DNA from: Streptomyces koelreuteriae
GTDB lineage: Bacteria; Actinomycetota; Actinomycetes; Streptomycetales; Streptomycetaceae
Assembly (NCBI RefSeq): GCF_018604545.1
Contig: NZ_CP075896.1
Coordinates: 6,882,001-6,946,000 of the forward strand
DNA length: 64,000 bases
Direction: 5' to 3'
Part shown: positions 19,197 through 27,122 of the stretch, piece after piece
Layout: every line of letters starts with the position of its first letter
Position numbering within the stretch: the first letter of the stretch is position 1
Notes under the pieces: generated by a model
The model's input: only the letters and a program-made list of their open reading frames with translations
What the model was told of the DNA's origin: nothing
Databases searched by the model: none
Program-made: the position numbers and the translations under genes

Positions 19197-19502
19197 TCAC
19201 TCCGCGTCCGGTCCGTAGACCTCGGCCCTGTCCGAAACTCGACGTACGTGGATGCACTCGCCCGGACACTCCTTCGCGGAGTCGACCACGTCCGTGAGAA
19301 GCGGCAGCGGTACGGGCGTTGTGGCGCCCTTGTCCTGGAGCAGCTCGTCGTCGGCGCTCTTCACATAGGCCAGACCGTCGATGTCCAGCTCGAACACCTC
19401 GGGCGCGTACTGGGCGCAGATGCCGTCGCCGGTACACAGGTCCTGGTCGATCCAGACCTCCAGCGCCTCGCCGTCGACCCCGGCCTCCTGCTGCACGCTC
19501 AT
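19197..19502 (-). CDS. Small [3Fe-4S]-type ferredoxin
   Basis: A 101-residue ferredoxin. The cluster ligands appear as DLCTGDGICAQYAPEVF (Cys-x5-Cys) and KECPGECIHV near the C terminus, the spacing of actinobacterial 3Fe-4S/mixed ferredoxins that donate electrons to P450s and other oxygenases. ATG 19502 has a GGAG site. It is transcribed divergently from arc across 246 nt, an arrangement I recall as usual in Streptomyces. No reductase or P450 is adjacent; the conservon P450 further along is a possible but unproven partner. Confidence 0.9.
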   Translation of the reverse strand: MSVQQEAGVDGEALEVWIDQDLCTGDGICAQYAPEVFELDIDGLAYVKSADDELLQDKGATTPVPLPLLTDVVDSAKECPGECIHVRRVSDRAEVYGPDAE

Positions 19503-19748
19503 GTCTCCTGCCGTTTCATGCGTCGAGCCGTATCGGGAATCCGGCCAGCTCTGACGGGTGTTGAACGCTTCGACCCTACCTCCGGCTGGGTTCCATTCAT
19601 GTTCGGTGGGTATTCCCCTGGCGTGAGGGAGAGCGCAAGGGTGAAGATCGGACACACCCCGACCGTCTTTGTGATCTAGGGGTTTCAATCGACACCCGCC
19701 CAGGTAGGGTCTGGAAGCGTCCAGCTCCCCTTGGAGGAGGTGAGGACC

Positions 19749-21515
19749 GTGGCAGCCCACGACGACGACATGAACCGCGGCATCCGCCCGGGACGCGGGT
19801 CCGACGACCCGGCCGGGCAGATCGCCTACCTTGAGCAGGAGATCGCCGTCCTGCGGCGCAAGCTCGCCGACTCTCCGCGGCACACGAGGATTCTCGAAGA
19901 GCGGATCGTCGAGCTGCAGACCAATCTGGCCGGCGTGTCCGCGCAGAACGAGCGGCTCGCCAACACGCTCCGTGAGGCCCGTGACCAGATTGTGGCCCTC
20001 AAGGAGGAGGTCGACCGGCTCGCGCAGCCGCCGGCCGGCTTCGGGGTCTTTCTGCAGGCGAACGAGGACGGCACCGCCGACATCTTCACGGGCGGCCGCA
20101 AGCTCAGGGTGAACGTCAGCCCCAGCGTCGAGCTCGACGAGCTCCGGCGCGGCCAGGAATTGATGCTCAACGAAGCGCTCAACGTGGTCGAGGCCATGGA
20201 GTACGAGAGCGTCGGAGACATCGTCACTCTCAAGGAGATCCTCGAGGACGGCGAGCGGGCCCTGGTGCTCGGGCACACCGACGAGGAGCGGGTGGTGCGG
20301 CTCGCCGAGCCGCTGCTGGACGTCACCATCCGTCCCGGCGACGCCCTCCTGCTCGAACCCCGCTCCGGCTACGTCTACGAGGTCGTGCCCAAGAGCGAGG
20401 TCGAGGAGCTCGTCCTCGAAGAGGTCCCCGACATCGGCTACGAGCAGATCGGCGGTCTCGGCGGCCAGATCGAGGCCATCCGCGACGCGGTCGAGCTCCC
20501 GTATCTCTACCCCGACCTGTTCAAGGAGCACGAACTGCGGCCGCCGAAGGGCGTCCTGCTGTACGGGCCCCCCGGCTGTGGCAAGACCCTGATCGCCAAG
20601 GCCGTGGCCAACTCGCTGGCCAAGAAGGTCGCCGAGGTGACCGGCCAGGCCGCGGGCAAGAGCTTCTTCCTCAACATCAAGGGCCCCGAGCTCCTGAACA
20701 AGTACGTCGGTGAGACGGAGCGGCAGATCCGCCTCGTCTTCCAGCGGGCCCGTGAGAAGGCCAGCGAGGGCACCCCTGTCATCGTCTTCTTCGACGAGAT
20801 GGAGTCGCTCTTCCGCACCCGTGGCTCCGGTGTCAGCTCGGACGTGGAGAACACCATCGTCCCGCAGCTCCTCGCCGAGATCGACGGTGTGGAGGGCCTG
20901 CAGAACGTGGTCGTGATCGGCGCCTCCAACCGTGAGGACATGATCGACCCCGCCATCCTGCGGCCCGGCCGGCTCGACGTGAAGATCAAGATCGAGCGTC
21001 CGGACGCCGAGGCGGCCAAGGACATCTTCGGCAAGTACCTCACCGAGCGCCTCCCGCTGCACGGCGACGACGTCGCCGAGCACAGCGGCTCCAAGGCCTC
21101 CACGGTCCAGAGCATGATCCAGACGGCCGTCGAACAGATGTACGCCGAGTCCGAGGAGAACCGCTTCCTGGAGGTCACCTACGCCAATGGTGACAAGGAA
21201 GTCCTCTACTTCAAGGACTTCAACTCCGGCGCCATGATCGAGAACATCGTGGGCCGTGCCAAGAAGTCGGCGATCAAGGACTTCCTCGAGAAGAACCAGA
21301 AGGGTCTGCGCGTCTCCCACCTCCTCCAGGCCTGCGTGGACGAGTTCAAGGAGAACGAGGACCTGCCCAACACCACCAACCCGGACGACTGGGCCCGGAT
21401 CTCCGGAAAGAAGGGCGAGCGGATCGTGTACATCCGTACGCTCATCACCGGAAAGCAGGGCGCGGACACCGGACGCTCCATCGACACGGTGGCGAACACC
21501 GGTCAGTACCTGTAA
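19749..21515 (+). CDS. arc: Proteasome-associated AAA ATPase ARC (Mpa homologue)
   Basis: A 588-residue hexameric unfoldase that recognises pupylated proteins and threads them into the 20S core. The N-terminal coiled coil (residues about 20-80, YLEQEIAVLRRKLADS), tandem OB domains (GFGVFLQANEDGTADIFTGGRK) and AAA module are all present: Walker A GPPGCGKT near residue 273, Walker B VIVFFDEMESLF near 343-354. The C terminus ends GQYL, with the penultimate Tyr needed to dock on the proteasome. The GTG start gives 588 residues, equal to the S. coelicolor protein as I recall it. A good GGAGGAGG site precedes it. Confidence 0.97.
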   Translation: MAAHDDDMNRGIRPGRGSDDPAGQIAYLEQEIAVLRRKLADSPRHTRILEERIVELQTNLAGVSAQNERLANTLREARDQIVALKEEVDRLAQPPAGFGVFLQANEDGTADIFTGGRKLRVNVSPSVELDELRRGQELMLNEALNVVEAMEYESVGDIVTLKEILEDGERALVLGHTDEERVVRLAEPLLDVTIRPGDALLLEPRSGYVYEVVPKSEVEELVLEEVPDIGYEQIGGLGGQIEAIRDAVELPYLYPDLFKEHELRPPKGVLLYGPPGCGKTLIAKAVANSLAKKVAEVTGQAAGKSFFLNIKGPELLNKYVGETERQIRLVFQRAREKASEGTPVIVFFDEMESLFRTRGSGVSSDVENTIVPQLLAEIDGVEGLQNVVVIGASNREDMIDPAILRPGRLDVKIKIERPDAEAAKDIFGKYLTERLPLHGDDVAEHSGSKASTVQSMIQTAVEQMYAESEENRFLEVTYANGDKEVLYFKDFNSGAMIENIVGRAKKSAIKDFLEKNQKGLRVSHLLQACVDEFKENEDLPNTTNPDDWARISGKKGERIVYIRTLITGKQGADTGRSIDTVANTGQYL

Positions 21516-21525
21516 AAGGCAGGGC

Positions 21526-21567
21526 GGCTGCGGGTGCCCTCGGCGGGTACCCGCAGCCGACTGTTTT
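21526..21567 (+). terminator. Rho-independent terminator after arc
   Basis: GGCTGCGGGT (21526-21535) pairs with ACCCGCAGCC (21549-21558), followed by GACTGTTTTT. It starts 11 nt after the arc stop, implying that dop has its own promoter in the following 180 nt. Confidence 0.85.
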
Positions 21568-21749
21568 TCAGGCCACGGCTGGAGCAACGCAATGACGCAA
21601 ATGATCTCCCCACCAGCGCAAAGGCGTTCTAGGCTCTTCCGTACCGCCGAGTCGCGCAGTGCGGGGACGGGCACCGCACACGCAACCGAGCGCCAGCGGT
21701 ATCTGAGTGGCGCCCACGACCGAGGGTGCCGCCGGGCAAGGAGGGCCGC

Positions 21750-23261
21750 ATGACCGTACGGCGAGTAATGGGCATCGAGACGGAGTACGGGATCTCCGTC
21801 CCCGGCCACCCCAACGCCAATGCCATGCTCACCTCGTCCCAGATCGTGAACGCCTACGCGGCTGCGATGCACCGGGCCCGCCGGGCTCGCTGGGACTTCG
21901 AGGAGGAGAACCCGCTGCGGGACGCGCGAGGCTTCGACCTCGCCCGCGAGGCCGCCGACTCCAGCCAGCTCACCGACGAGGACATCGGCCTGGCCAACGT
22001 GATCCTCACCAACGGTGCGCGGCTCTACGTCGACCACGCGCACCCCGAGTACAGCGCCCCCGAGGTGACCAACCCCCGGGACGCCGTCCTCTGGGACAAG
22101 GCCGGCGAGCGGATCATGGCCGAGGCCGCGGAGCGGGCCGCGCAGCTGCCCGGTGCCCAGCCGATCCATCTGTACAAGAACAACACCGACAACAAGGGCG
22201 CGTCCTACGGCACGCACGAGAACTATCTGATGAAGCGGGAGACCCCCTTCTCGGACATCGTGCGCCATCTGACGCCGTTCTTCGTCTCCCGTCAGGTCTT
22301 CACCGGGGCGGGCCGCGTCGGCATCGGCCAGGACGGGCACGAGCACGGCTTCCAGCTCAGTCAGCGGGCCGACTACTTCGAGGTGGAGGTCGGCCTCGAG
22401 ACGACGCTCAAGCGCCCGATCATCAACACCCGCGACGAGCCGCACGCGGACGCCGAGAAGTACCGCCGCCTGCATGTGATCATCGGCGACGCGAACCTCT
22501 CGGAGATCTCGACCTATCTGAAACTGGGCACGACGGCTCTCGTCCTGTCGATGATCGAGGACGGTTTCATCGCGGTCGACCTCGCCGTCGACCAGCCCGT
22601 CCGCACCCTGCACCAGGTCTCGCACGACCCGTCGCTCAAGCGGCTGGTCACCCTCCGCAGCGGCAGGACGCTCACCGCGGTCCAGCTCCAGATGGAGTAC
22701 TACGAGCTCGCCCGCAAGTACGTGGAGGAGCGGTTCGGGGCCGACGCGGACGACCAGACCAAGGACGTCCTGGCGCGGTGGGAGGACACCCTCACCCGTC
22801 TGGAGCACGACCCGATGAGTCTCGCCGGCGAGCTGGACTGGGTCGCCAAGCGGGAGCTCATGGAGGGCTACCGGCGCCGGGACAGCCTCGACTGGGACGC
22901 GGCGCGACTGCACCTGGTCGACCTCCAGTACGCCGACGTGCGGCCCGAGAAGGGCCTGTACAACCGTCTGGTGGCCCGCGGGCGCATGAAGCGGCTGCTG
23001 ACCGAGGCGGACATCGAGCGGGCCCGTACGGCGCCGCCTGAGGACACCCGCGCGTACTTCCGCGGTCGCTGCCTGGAGCAGTACGCGGACGACGTCGCGG
23101 CGGCCTCCTGGGACTCGGTGATCTTCGATCTGCCGGGCCGCGACTCCCTGCAGCGGGTTCCAACCCTGGAACCGCTTCGCGGAACGCGTAATCACGTCAA
23201 GGAGCTCCTGGACCGCTGCCGCACGGCGGAAGACCTGGTCAGGGTCCTGTCCGGCGGATGA
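21750..23261 (+). CDS. dop: Deamidase/depupylase of Pup
   Basis: A 503-residue member of the Dop/PafA carboxylate-amine ligase-like family. Dop converts the C-terminal Gln of Pup to Glu and removes Pup from substrates. Seen motifs: VMGIETEYGISVPGHPNANAM at the N terminus with the ATP/Mg-binding glutamates, RLYVDHAHPEYSAPE with key Asp95, and the YKNNTDNKGASYGTHENYL loop. The insertion after the N-terminal motif (ENPLRDARGFDLAREAADSSQLT) is the Dop-loop that distinguishes it from PafA. The ATG at 21750 follows AAGGAGGG. The presence of Dop matches a Pup ending in Gln. Confidence 0.96.
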   Translation: MTVRRVMGIETEYGISVPGHPNANAMLTSSQIVNAYAAAMHRARRARWDFEEENPLRDARGFDLAREAADSSQLTDEDIGLANVILTNGARLYVDHAHPEYSAPEVTNPRDAVLWDKAGERIMAEAAERAAQLPGAQPIHLYKNNTDNKGASYGTHENYLMKRETPFSDIVRHLTPFFVSRQVFTGAGRVGIGQDGHEHGFQLSQRADYFEVEVGLETTLKRPIINTRDEPHADAEKYRRLHVIIGDANLSEISTYLKLGTTALVLSMIEDGFIAVDLAVDQPVRTLHQVSHDPSLKRLVTLRSGRTLTAVQLQMEYYELARKYVEERFGADADDQTKDVLARWEDTLTRLEHDPMSLAGELDWVAKRELMEGYRRRDSLDWDAARLHLVDLQYADVRPEKGLYNRLVARGRMKRLLTEADIERARTAPPEDTRAYFRGRCLEQYADDVAAASWDSVIFDLPGRDSLQRVPTLEPLRGTRNHVKELLDRCRTAEDLVRVLSGG

Positions 23262-23439
23262 TCGTGTTCAGTGGGTACTCGGGAGGAGGCGGCCGGACAG
23301 GGTGGAAAATCCCAGGTCCGGGAATCATCGAGGTGGTCCCCGTACGTTGGAGCAACTGCGGGGCCATTGTCAGACCCGGCGAGTAGGGTCTGATCTTGAC
23401 CGAGCAACTGTGTCGGGCGAACCGAGCGGGGTGAGGGAT

Positions 23440-23658
23440 ATGGCGACCAAGGACACCGGCGGCGGACAGCAGAAGGCCACCCGGTCCACCGAGGAGGTCG
23501 AGGAGCAGGCGGCGGAGACGCAGGCTTCCGAGGACCTCAAGGAGCGTCAGGAGAAGCTGAGCGACGACGTGGACTCGGTCCTGGACGAGATCGACGACGT
23601 CCTCGAAGAGAACGCCGAGGACTTCGTGCGCTCCTTCGTTCAAAAGGGTGGCCAGTAA
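23440..23658 (+). CDS. pup: Prokaryotic ubiquitin-like protein Pup
   Basis: A 72-residue, highly acidic, intrinsically disordered modifier. The sequence MATKDTGGGQQKATRSTEEV leads into a coiled region (LKERQEKLSDDVDSVLDEID) that binds the ARC coiled coil, and ends VRSFVQKGGQ. The C-terminal Gln must be deamidated by Dop before PafA links it to lysines of target proteins. The start has a GAGGGATA site; the longer open frame upstream is not Pup-like. It sits 178 nt after dop, so a separate promoter in that gap is possible. Confidence 0.97.
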   Translation: MATKDTGGGQQKATRSTEEVEEQAAETQASEDLKERQEKLSDDVDSVLDEIDDVLEENAEDFVRSFVQKGGQ

Positions 23659-23696
23659 GGCGCCTTTGCCTTCATTCCGAAGGTGAGCGGGTCTGG

Positions 23697-24013
23697 GTGA
23701 CGGACGGGCGGGGCGCGGAGCGCTGTGCGCGGGGCAGTGAGCGAGTGACGCCCTCGTGTGCGGCGCTCCGGGCGTCGGTGCCGTCCCGGGCCCGGGCGGC
23801 CTCCGCCGGTCGTGCGCGGCCGGCAAGTGCGGCGTCGATCCGGTGGAGTTGGTCCCGCCGGACATGTGGATCACCGCCGAAGGACGGGTAGGGTCCGAGG
23901 CATACCGTGCCCCCGGTCGCAACCGGACCGGGGTTGTTCCAAGGATCGGCCCGACGTCACAAGGCGGGCTGTCGCATACGTGGAGGGAATCGCGTGGAAG
24001 CCAACACTCGTAG
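23697..24013 (+). pseudogene. Possible frameshifted small cysteine-containing ORF between pup and prcB
   Basis: The 335-nt pup-prcB gap has coding-like third-position GC that changes frame. From GTG 23697 (preceded by GAAGGTGA) the frame reads VTDGRGAERCARGSERVTPSC. From about 23756 the strong GC3 pattern moves to another frame reading CGAPGVGAVPGPGGLRRSCA and then CGVDPVELVPPDMWITAEGR, which looks like genuine protein. That frame runs on to 24013, but its coding bias stops near 23885. A single-base change could join the two. No family is recognised. It could be a decayed or mis-sequenced small gene, or simply untranslated leader of prcB. Confidence 0.3.
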
Positions 24014-24839
24014 CACCGGGCGTCTACCAGCTGCCTTCCTGACGCCGGGGTCCTCCTCCTTCATGGACTTCCTCTCCGAGCACCAGCCGGAGATCCTGCC
24101 CGGCAACCGGCAACTGCCTCCCACCCAGGGCGTGATCGAGGCACCGCACGGGACCACCATCGTCGCCGTGACGTTCCCCGGAGGCGTAGTGCTGGCCGGT
24201 GACCGCCGGGCGACCATGGGGAACGTCATCGCGCAGCGGGACATCGAGAAGGTCTTCCCGGCCGACGAGTACTCCGCGGTGGGCATCGCCGGCACGGCGG
24301 GTCTGGCCGTGGAGATGGTGAAGCTGTTCCAGCTGGAGCTGGAGCACTTCGAGAAGGTCGAGGGCGCGCAGCTCTCCCTCGAGGGCAAGGCGAACCGGCT
24401 GTCGACGATGATCCGCTCCAACCTCGGCATGGCCATGCAGGGCCTGGCCGTGGTGCCGCTGTTCGCGGGGTACGACACGGGCCGCGACAGTGGCCGGATC
24501 TTCTCGTACGACGTGACGGGCGGCCGCTCCGAGGAGACGAACTTCGCGGCCACCGGCTCGGGCTCGATCTTCGCGCGCGGCGCCATGAAGAAGCTCTTCC
24601 GTGACGACCTGACCGAGGAAGAGGCCACGACCCTCGTCGTCCAGGCCCTGTACGACGCGGCCGACGACGACTCGGCGACGGGCGGTCCCGATGTCGCCCG
24701 CCGGATCTACCCGATCGTCACCGTGATCACCGAGGACGGCTTCCGCCGGCTCACCGACGAGGAATCCTCCGAGATCGCCCGCTCGATCCTGGCGCGGCGT
24801 CTGGAGCAGCCGGACGGCCCGCGGGCCTCGCTGCTGTAG
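23994..24839 (+). CDS. prcB: 20S proteasome beta subunit
   Basis: A 281-residue precursor of the catalytic beta subunit. A 53-residue propeptide ends in APHG, and cleavage before Thr54 (TTIVAVTFPGGVVLAGDRRAT) exposes the N-terminal nucleophile. The Asp of GDRR and the later Ser/Asp residues complete the active site. GTG 23994 has a TGGAGGGA site. prcA begins 73 nt later, so the two are one operon producing the 28-subunit alpha7-beta7-beta7-alpha7 core. Confidence 0.97.
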   Translation: MEANTRSTGRLPAAFLTPGSSSFMDFLSEHQPEILPGNRQLPPTQGVIEAPHGTTIVAVTFPGGVVLAGDRRATMGNVIAQRDIEKVFPADEYSAVGIAGTAGLAVEMVKLFQLELEHFEKVEGAQLSLEGKANRLSTMIRSNLGMAMQGLAVVPLFAGYDTGRDSGRIFSYDVTGGRSEETNFAATGSGSIFARGAMKKLFRDDLTEEEATTLVVQALYDAADDDSATGGPDVARRIYPIVTVITEDGFRRLTDEESSEIARSILARRLEQPDGPRASLL

Positions 24840-24912
24840 GCAGCGGCCGGTTCTTGTCAGCCGGTTCTTGTCAGGTGATCCAGTGACATCCACAGAAAGG
24901 GACGGATAACCG

Positions 24913-25656
24913 GTGTCGACGCCGTTCTATGTTTCACCTCAGCAGCAGATGGCCGACCGGGCGGAGTACGCCCGCAAGGGCATCGCCCGTGGCCGCAGCC
25001 TGGTCGTGCTGCAGTTCGCCGACGGCATCGTGTTCGTCGGCGAGAACCCGTCCCGTGCGCTGCACAAGTTCAGCGAGATCTACGACCGGATCGGTTTCGC
25101 GGCCGCCGGCAAGTACAACGAGTACGAGAACCTGCGGATCGGCGGGGTGCGGTACGCCGACCTGCGGGGGTACACCTACGACCGCGACGACGTCACGGCC
25201 CGTGGCCTGGCCAACGTCTACGCGCAGACCCTGGGCACGATCTTCTCCTCCGCCGGTGAGAAGCCGTACGAGGTGGAGCTGGTGGTCGCCGAGGTGGGGG
25301 AGACCCGGGAGGGCGACCAGCTCTACCGTCTCCCGCACGACGGCTCGATCGTGGACGAGCACGGCTCGGTCGCGGTGGGGGGCAACGCGGAGCAGATCAG
25401 CAGCTACCTGGACCAGCGCCACCAGGACGGTATGACGCTGGCCGAGGCCCTGAAGCTGGCGGTGCAGGCGCTGTCGCGCGACACCAACGGCACGGAGCGG
25501 GAGATTCCCGCGGAGCGGCTGGAGGTGGCGGTGCTGGACCGTACGCGGCCGCAGAAGCGCAAGTTCAAGCGGATCGGGGGGCGGCAGTTGGCTCGTCTCC
25601 TGGGCGCGGAGGGAGACGGCGGCGAGGAGGACTCGGCGTCCGAGGACGCCGAGTAG
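24913..25656 (+). CDS. prcA: 20S proteasome alpha subunit
   Basis: A 247-residue alpha subunit forming the gated outer rings. The N terminus MSTPFYVSPQQQMADRAEYARKGIARG includes the H0 helix used by ARC to open the gate. The core YDRIGFAAAGKYNEYENLRIGGVRYADLRGYTYDRDDV is typical of actinobacterial PrcA, and there is no catalytic Thr. The C terminus is acidic and flexible (EGDGGEEDSASEDAE). Transcribed with prcB from the same strand. Confidence 0.97.
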   Translation: MSTPFYVSPQQQMADRAEYARKGIARGRSLVVLQFADGIVFVGENPSRALHKFSEIYDRIGFAAAGKYNEYENLRIGGVRYADLRGYTYDRDDVTARGLANVYAQTLGTIFSSAGEKPYEVELVVAEVGETREGDQLYRLPHDGSIVDEHGSVAVGGNAEQISSYLDQRHQDGMTLAEALKLAVQALSRDTNGTEREIPAERLEVAVLDRTRPQKRKFKRIGGRQLARLLGAEGDGGEEDSASEDAE

Positions 25657-26016
25657 TTCGGTTCGATCGTTCGCGTCGCGCGTCCTGGTTGCTGGTGCGG
25701 CCGGGGCGCGCGGTGCGTGTGCCTGCGGCGCCTGTGCGGGTGCGGGTAGCGCCTATCGCCGGGTGGTGGGTCGGGGCCGCGCCGGGGGGTGTCCGTCCTC
25801 GGAACGGCGCGATGGGGTGAGAGACCAATTGACTGGCGTTGACGCGCCAACCGCTGCGGGCGGACACCCCCCGACACGTCCCCTTCCGTGGTCCGGCGCC
25901 TGCGGGTCCGCTCAGCTGCGGGCATGCGTGCCGCTAGGGGCGGCACGGGTGGGCGCAGCGGCACCTCGTCGCGCCGAGTTGCGCACCCACCCGGCACCAG
26001 CAGCGACGCCCAGGGG
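25657..26016. other. Gene-free stretch with a large inverted repeat
   Basis: About 360 nt between convergent prcA and the LacI gene with no convincing ORF. A perfect 13-bp inverted repeat, CGGGGGGTGTCCG (25783-25795) against its complement (25861-25873), encloses 65 nt. Inside lies a second small palindrome, TGGCG-N6-CGCCA, around 25834-25849. It could act as a bidirectional terminator, although the spacer is unusually long. Confidence 0.5.
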
Positions 26017-27033
26017 CTAGGGCAGGCCTGGTGGTGCTGTGGAGCCCCGTACGACCAGCGTCACCGGGATGTCACCGGCCTCGGGGGGACGGCCCTCCAT
26101 GACGGCCAGCAGGGCCCGCATGCCCCGTTCTCCGAAGAGTTCCGCGTCCAGGCGGACCGTCGTCAGCTCCGGGTCGATCGCCGTGGCCAGGGCCAGATCG
26201 TCCAGGCCGGTGACCGAGACGTCGTCCGGGACGCGCAGGCCGAGGCGGCGGATCGCCTTGTACGCGCCGGCGGCCAGTTTGTCGTCGTCGCAGACCAGGG
26301 CGGTGGGGCGCGGACCGGGGAGTGAGAGGGCGGACTCCGTGGCGGTCACGGCGCCCTCGATGGAGATCGGTGCGCGGGCCGTGCGGATCGACGTACCGGG
26401 GACTTCGCGAAGCCGGCTCGCCAGTTCCCGGGCCCGAACCTCGAAGGTCCAGGACGGTACATCCGCCGCCAGATGGAGGAAGCGGCGGTGGCCGAGGGAC
26501 AGCAGGTGTTCCGCGATCTGGCGGACACCGTCGGCGATGTCCAGATTCACGGTCGCCGCACCCAGGCTCCCCGCAGGGTCGCTGTCCAGCATCACCAGCG
26601 GCAGCTGGTCCCCGCGGATCGCGGTGAGCGCGTCGGCGGCCATGGAGGAGGCGATCACGCCGTCCAGGGCGGCCTGGGCGGAGGCGAAGGGGTCGCGGGC
26701 GGGGCCGACGCCCTCGGGGGAGGGGTAGAGGACCACGCCGAAACCGTGCTCGGCGGCGACGCGGGCGGCGCCCGTGTAGACGCCCGCGAAGAACTCCGTG
26801 GTGAGGGCCGGGACCACCAGGAGGACCGTGCGGGTGCGGCCCAGGCGCAGGTTGCGGGCGGCCAGGTTCGGGCGGTAGCCGAGGTCGCGGGCGGCCTCGC
26901 GGACCCGCTGCGCCGTCGTCTTCGAGACACGGCCGCGCCACTTGTCGCCCAGGACCAGGGAGACCGCCGCCTGGGAGACGCCGGCGGCCTGGGCGACGTC
27001 CCGGCTCGTGGGGCGGGTGCTGCCTCGTGCCAC
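26017..27033 (-). CDS. LacI-family transcriptional repressor
   Basis: A 338-residue regulator. The DNA-binding head PTSRDVAQAAGVSQAAVSLVLGD carries a hinge (ARNLRLGRTRTVLLVVPALT) leading into a periplasmic-binding-protein-like effector domain, ending with VSVTGLDDLALATAIDPELTTVRLD. GTG 27033 has an AAGGAG site about 10 nt upstream. The ATG at 27075 would add 14 residues but has no ribosome site and abuts the operator. It is divergent from an MFS gene over a shared palindrome, so it probably represses that exporter and itself. The effector is unknown. Confidence 0.9.
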   Translation of the reverse strand: MARGSTRPTSRDVAQAAGVSQAAVSLVLGDKWRGRVSKTTAQRVREAARDLGYRPNLAARNLRLGRTRTVLLVVPALTTEFFAGVYTGAARVAAEHGFGVVLYPSPEGVGPARDPFASAQAALDGVIASSMAADALTAIRGDQLPLVMLDSDPAGSLGAATVNLDIADGVRQIAEHLLSLGHRRFLHLAADVPSWTFEVRARELASRLREVPGTSIRTARAPISIEGAVTATESALSLPGPRPTALVCDDDKLAAGAYKAIRRLGLRVPDDVSVTGLDDLALATAIDPELTTVRLDAELFGERGMRALLAVMEGRPPEAGDIPVTLVVRGSTAPPGLP

Positions 27034-27077
27034 CGTCGGGCCGCTCCTTCGTCTGGACTGTCGAACAGCGGACATGG

Positions 27078-27105
27078 TACGTATGAATCGTTGACGTTAT
27101 ACGTA
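27078..27105. promoter_or_regulatory. Palindromic operator between LacI gene and MFS gene
   Basis: TACGTAT (27078-27084) and ATACGTA (27099-27105) form a perfect inverted repeat around a TTGACG (27091-27096) that could be a -35 box for the MFS gene. The location in a divergent promoter next to a LacI gene suggests autoregulation. Confidence 0.65.
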
Positions 27106-27122
27106 AAACCTAGGGCGGGGAC

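Noticed and set aside
25763..26020. Short plus-strand frame between prcA and the LacI gene
   Set aside because: No ribosome site, and it runs through the large inverted repeat; codon use is not consistent.
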